Assembly: GCA_945901215.1 (NCBI GenBank)
Contig: CAMDKE010000089.1
Coordinates: 1 to 9,421, forward strand
Source of the DNA: Comamonas sp. lk
GTDB lineage: Bacteria; Pseudomonadota; Gammaproteobacteria; Burkholderiales; Burkholderiaceae_C
Direction: 5' to 3'
DNA length: 9,421 bases
Each line of letters opens with the position of its first letter. The stretch's first letter is position 1. Positions 6,596-9,421 of this stretch are shown piece by piece. Below the pieces are notes generated by a model, which had not been told where the DNA came from, did no database searches, and saw only the letters and a program-made list of their open reading frames with translations. The position numbers and the translations under genes were made by a program.

Positions 6596-7043
6596 GCTTT
6601 TGCTCGCGCCAGGCAGCGCCCCCGACCCCTTGGTGCTTGCCCAGGCGGTAGCCCGAGGGATGTTGGACAAGGATCGCGCCGCCCAGGGTCTTGGTGTGCA
6701 GATTCTGGATGTGCAAGCCGGTGGGGCCGTGCTTTCGATGCGCGTGCGCGCTGATATGACGAACGGCCACCAGACCTGCCACGGCGGCTACATCTTTGCG
6801 CTGGCGGACACCGCATTTGCCTATGCATGCAACAGCTACAACATCAAAACCGTGGCTGCTGCCTGCACGGTTGATTTCTTGGCCCCCGCCCTGGAGGGTG
6901 AGGTGCTGATAGCCGAAGCTCGCGAGCAGACTCTGAGTGGACGCACAGGCATTTATGACGTGCGCGTTCACACTAATGAGAAGACCATTGCCCTGTTTCG
7001 TGGCAAAAGCCACCGTATCGGCGGCCACGTGGTCGACATCTGA
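6585..7043 (+). CDS. paaI: Hydroxyphenylacetyl-CoA thioesterase PaaI
   Basis: Predicted 152-residue hotdog-fold thioesterase, slightly longer than the usual 140. Family landmarks are DRAAQGLGVQIL in the N-terminal part, then NGHQTCHGGYIFALADTAFAYACNSY with HGG at residues 66-68 and the probable catalytic Asp at 75, then TVDFLAPALEGE, SGRTGIYDV and ALFRGKSHRIGG. PaaI removes CoA from hydroxylated phenylacetyl-CoA products that would otherwise trap the pathway. The start is taken as the GTG at 6585, preceded by AGGA 6 bp upstream. No ATG lies between the upstream stop (6531-6533) and the conserved region. The N-terminal extension (VDKLLLAPGSAPDP) is longer than usual. paaK follows after 52 bp on the same strand, so it is co-transcribed. 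Confidence 0.88.
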   Translation: MVDKLLLAPGSAPDPLVLAQAVARGMLDKDRAAQGLGVQILDVQAGGAVLSMRVRADMTNGHQTCHGGYIFALADTAFAYACNSYNIKTVAAACTVDFLAPALEGEVLIAEAREQTLSGRTGIYDVRVHTNEKTIALFRGKSHRIGGHVVDI

Positions 7044-7095
7044 GCGTGCCGGTTGCCGCGCTAAAAACACCGAACTTTCCCCAGGAGACGCCCAC

Positions 7096-8424
7096 ATGTC
7101 GGTAAGAGCCCCCGCCCCAGGTGACCTGGAAGCCATCGAAACGGCCAGCCGCGATGAGATAACGGCCCTGCAGATCCAGCGCTTGCGATGGACGCTGCAA
7201 CACGCGTACAGCAATGTGGCGCACTACCGCCACAAATTTGACGCCGCAGGCGTGCACCCCGCTGATCTGCGCACCCTGGCCGACCTGGCCAAGTTTCCGT
7301 TTACCACCAAACAAGACTTGCGCGACAACTATCCCTTTGGCCTCTTCGCCGTGCCACAAAACCAAAGGGCGCGGGTCCATGCCTCATCCGGGACTACGGG
7401 CAAACCGACAGTGGTGGGCTATACCCTGAAGGACATCGACACCTGGGCCGATCTGGTGGCCCGCTCGATTCGCGCCGCTGGGGGGCGGCCAGGCGATATC
7501 TGCCATATTTCCTACGGCTATGGACTGTTCACGGGCGGCTTGGGCGCCCACTACGGCGCCGAGCGCGCGGGTTGCATGGTGGTGCCTATGTCTGGTGGTC
7601 AGACGGAAAAACAGGTGCAGCTGATCCATGATTTTCGGCCCGACATCATCATGGTCACGCCTTCCTACGCGCTGGTGATCGCCGAACAGTTCGAGCGCCA
7701 GGGTCTGGACCCGGCCCAGTGTTCGCTCAAGGTGGGTATTTTTGGCGCCGAACCCTGGGGCGAGGGCATGCGCCTCGAAATCGAGCGGCGCCTGGGGCTC
7801 GACGCGGTAGATATTTATGGACTGTCCGAGGTGATGGGGCCAGGCGTCGCCAGCGAGTGCATTGAGTCCAAAGACGGCCCGGTCGTCTGGGAAGACCACT
7901 TCTACCCCGAAATCATTAATCCCGATACCGGCGAATTGGTGCCCGACGGGGAATATGGCGAACTGGTGTTCACCTCCTTGTCCAAAGAAGCCATGCCGGT
8001 GATTCGTTACCGCACCCGCGACCTCACGCGGCTGCTGCCCCCGACTTCACGCAGCTTCAGGCGCATGGGCAAAATTACCGGCCGTTCGGACGATATGCTC
8101 ATTATCCGCGGTGTCAATGTCTTCCCCACCCAGATTGAAGAGCAAATCTTGCGCGACCCCCAACTGACCGGCAACTACCAGATCCAGGTGAGCCGAGAGG
8201 GTGCTCTGGACAACGTGGAGGTGCGTTGCGAGCTCACGCGCGAGTTGTCGGGGCGTACCAATGACGAGGCGCGCGCGCACATTGGCGCCCAATTGCGCCA
8301 GCGCATTAAGACACTGGTGGGCATCTCGACCCAGGTGCATGTGCTTGACTGCGAAACCCTGCCCCGCACTCTGACCGGCAAAGCAGTGCGGGTCATTGAC
8401 CAGCGCCCCCGCCTGGCCCCTTGA
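7096..8424 (+). CDS. paaK: Phenylacetate-CoA ligase PaaK
   Basis: Predicted 442-residue cytoplasmic adenylate-forming enzyme (EC 6.2.1.30) that converts phenylacetate, ATP and CoA to phenylacetyl-CoA, the committed activation step and source of the PaaX inducer. Visible motifs are the phosphate-binding loop HASSGTTGKPTVVGYT starting at residue 95, the adenylate-binding YGLSEVMGPG (241-250), RYRTRDLT (304-311), GRSDDMLIIRGVNVFPTQ (329-346) at the hinge to the C-terminal domain, and the conserved C-terminal Lys429 in LTGKAVRVID. All key residues are present and the length is normal. The ATG at 7096 is chosen because AGGAG (7083-7087) lies 8 bp upstream; the frame is open further upstream, but that stretch overlaps paaI. 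The next ORF begins 55 bp downstream and paaA further on, all in one direction. Confidence 0.95.
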   Translation: MSVRAPAPGDLEAIETASRDEITALQIQRLRWTLQHAYSNVAHYRHKFDAAGVHPADLRTLADLAKFPFTTKQDLRDNYPFGLFAVPQNQRARVHASSGTTGKPTVVGYTLKDIDTWADLVARSIRAAGGRPGDICHISYGYGLFTGGLGAHYGAERAGCMVVPMSGGQTEKQVQLIHDFRPDIIMVTPSYALVIAEQFERQGLDPAQCSLKVGIFGAEPWGEGMRLEIERRLGLDAVDIYGLSEVMGPGVASECIESKDGPVVWEDHFYPEIINPDTGELVPDGEYGELVFTSLSKEAMPVIRYRTRDLTRLLPPTSRSFRRMGKITGRSDDMLIIRGVNVFPTQIEEQILRDPQLTGNYQIQVSREGALDNVEVRCELTRELSGRTNDEARAHIGAQLRQRIKTLVGISTQVHVLDCETLPRTLTGKAVRVIDQRPRLAP

Positions 8425-8479
8425 CCGGTGCCCTGTTTTTTTACCCCGTTAGCCCACTATTTCAACGAGGGGACACTTT

Positions 8480-8752
8480 GTGAGTACGACTCTTCAAAGC
8501 AAATGCCGAACCGTTCGGACATTGGCGCTGGCTGTTGCCATGGCCTGCACGGCCTGGGGCACCCTGGCGGTTGAACCCATCCGTATCGGTTCGGTGTTGT
8601 CGGTTATCGGTCCGGTTGCCATTGAATCAACCAAGGGCTACGTGGGACCAAGCGGCGCCGTCACCATGTGGCCCGCAGACCATACGGGCTTGGACCTGGC
8701 CTCGTTTCGCAAGTTGCAGGTCAAGGGCGGCGACTGGGCGTTTGCCCAATAA
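8480..8752 (+). pseudogene. Internally deleted Liv-type periplasmic substrate-binding protein remnant
   Basis: A 90-codon ORF starting at GTG 8480 with an AGGGG-type ribosome-binding site. Residues 1-30 form a clear Sec signal peptide (basic n-region ending Arg13, hydrophobic core, cleavage likely after TLA). The mature start VEPIRIGSVLSVIGPVA (31-47) is the N-terminus of a LivK/Peripla_BP_6 binding protein. The following IESTKGYVGPSG and MWPADHTGLDLASFR are that family's C-terminal region. Normal members have about 380-400 residues, so about 300 are missing, and the join near residue 47/48 (nt about 8618-8623) keeps the frame. It cannot form the two-lobed ligand-binding fold. It lies 55 bp after paaK and 23 bp before paaA, so it is transcribed with the operon. 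It is probably a decayed gene; a functional exported peptide of about 60 residues is possible but unsupported. Confidence 0.75.
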
Positions 8753-8775
8753 TTTTTCAGGACCAGCAGAGCACC

Positions 8776-9421
8776 ATGTACACCCAGTCTTTCAATGTCC
8801 CCGACGGCCACAGTGCGCCGGTCGAAACTGCGGTCGCGGTGCCACTGGCATCGGCCTCCCAACAGCTCGCACTGGAGCAGGCCCAACTGCGGTTTGACGC
8901 CGTGATTGACGCTGACGGCAAGATCGAGCCCAAGGACTGGATGCCACAGGCCTACCGCAAAACTTTGGTGCGCCAGATTAGCCAGCACGCCCATAGTGAA
9001 ATCGTGGGCATGCTGCCTGAGGGCAACTGGATCAGCCGCGCGCCCAGCCTCAAGCGCAAGGCCATCCTGGTCGCCAAGGTCCAAGACGAAGGCGGGCACG
9101 GTCTGTACCTGTACAGCGCGGCTGAGACCCTGGGCACCAGCCGTGACCAAATGCTCGAGGGCTTGCATAGCGGACGGGCCAAGTACAGCTCTATCTTCAA
9201 TTACCCCACACTGAGCTGGGCTGACGTGGGCGTGGTTGGCTGGCTGGTGGACGGTGCAGCCATCATGAACCAGATTCCCTTGTGCCGTTGCAGCTACGGC
9301 CCTTATGCGCGGGCCATGATCCGTGTCTGCAAGGAGGAGTCCTTCCATCAGCGCCAGGGTTTTGAGGCACTGCTGGCCATGATGCAAGGCACGCAGGCCC
9401 AAAAGGAAATGGTGCAGGACG
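8776..9421 (+). CDS. paaA: Phenylacetyl-CoA 1,2-epoxidase subunit PaaA (5' part)
   Basis: First 215 codons of the catalytic subunit of the PaaABC(E) ring epoxidase, which uses O2 and electrons from PaaE to convert phenylacetyl-CoA to its ring 1,2-epoxide; the frame runs off the right edge. The protein starts MYTQSFN and contains the ferritin-like diiron motifs: Glu75 in HSEIVGML, E105GGH108 within VQDEGGHGLYLYSA, and E188SFH191 within CKEESFHQRQGFEAL. YSSIFNYPTLSWADVG is also typical of PaaA. Full-length PaaA is about 330 residues, so roughly the last third is missing only because the window ends. The ATG at 8776 is used; its ribosome-binding site is weak (an AGGA about 13 bp upstream). It therefore may depend on translation of the preceding remnant ORF, which stops 23 bp earlier. 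Confidence 0.93.
   Translation, partial: MYTQSFNVPDGHSAPVETAVAVPLASASQQLALEQAQLRFDAVIDADGKIEPKDWMPQAYRKTLVRQISQHAHSEIVGMLPEGNWISRAPSLKRKAILVAKVQDEGGHGLYLYSAAETLGTSRDQMLEGLHSGRAKYSSIFNYPTLSWADVGVVGWLVDGAAIMNQIPLCRCSYGPYARAMIRVCKEESFHQRQGFEALLAMMQGTQAQKEMVQD

Noticed and set aside
6444..7214. 256-codon open frame on the minus strand
   Set aside because: It runs antisense through paaI, the operon promoter region and the paaK start, with no recognisable domain or ribosome-binding site, so it is a shadow frame.
8425..8479. T-run (seven Ts, about 8436-8442) after paaK as a possible terminator
   Set aside because: No stable stem precedes it, and the downstream genes belong to the same pathway on the same strand, so read-through is expected.
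8638..9402. 254-codon open frame on the minus strand
   Set aside because: It is antisense to paaA and the binding-protein remnant, whose protein motifs are unmistakable. The translation has no recognisable domain and reflects high third-position GC.
1..9421. CRISPR array, tRNA/rRNA genes, insertion sequence, integrase or phage genes
   Set aside because: No spaced direct repeats, cloverleaf-like segments, transposase or integrase motifs, or terminal inverted repeats were seen on either strand. No new defence or mobile system is supported.

Overview
The window looks like chromosomal DNA of a betaproteobacterium, probably Burkholderiales and close to Comamonadaceae. This is an inference from the moderately high GC content, the protein styles, and the paaX-divergent-paaIK-paaA gene order. 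It holds three functional blocks separated by decayed sequence.

Left block (1-860, plus strand): the last 44 codons of a LivG/UrtD-type ABC ATPase, followed 14 bp later by a complete LivF/UrtE-type ATPase. These are the two nucleotide-binding subunits of a hydrophobic amino acid/amide/urea (HAAT) family importer whose other genes lie off the left edge. By eye this block is more AT-rich than the rest. The gap behind it (861-1139) holds T-runs, a short sequence that reads like an orphan protein C-terminus, and a possible sigma70 promoter.

Middle block (1140-4781, plus strand): one large single-chain ATP-dependent 5-oxoprolinase (hydantoinase A and B halves fused, about 1213 aa).

Right block (4853-9421): a phenylacetate catabolism locus. 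The PaaX repressor gene is on the minus strand. Divergent from it, on the plus strand, are paaI (thioesterase), paaK (phenylacetate-CoA ligase) and the start of paaA (epoxidase subunit A), which runs off the right edge. PaaK activates phenylacetate to its CoA thioester, PaaA belongs to the epoxidase that attacks the ring, and PaaI clears hydroxylated dead-end CoA esters. The 252-bp divergent intergenic region has a clear inverted repeat, TGATACA-N24-TGTATCA. Its right half sits between the -35 and -10 of a plausible paaI promoter, so it is a candidate PaaX operator.

The most unusual content is debris of a branched-chain-amino-acid-type (Liv/HAAT) transporter around the paa genes. Between paaK and paaA is a 90-codon ORF in which a periplasmic binding protein's signal peptide and first mature residues are joined in frame to the family's C-terminal residues, with about 300 residues missing. 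Downstream of paaX on the minus strand are a LivG N-terminal fragment with a damaged Walker A motif and a LivF C-terminal fragment, in different frames. Together these suggest that a dedicated transporter once associated with the paa locus has been lost. No tRNA, rRNA, CRISPR array, insertion sequence or integrase was seen.
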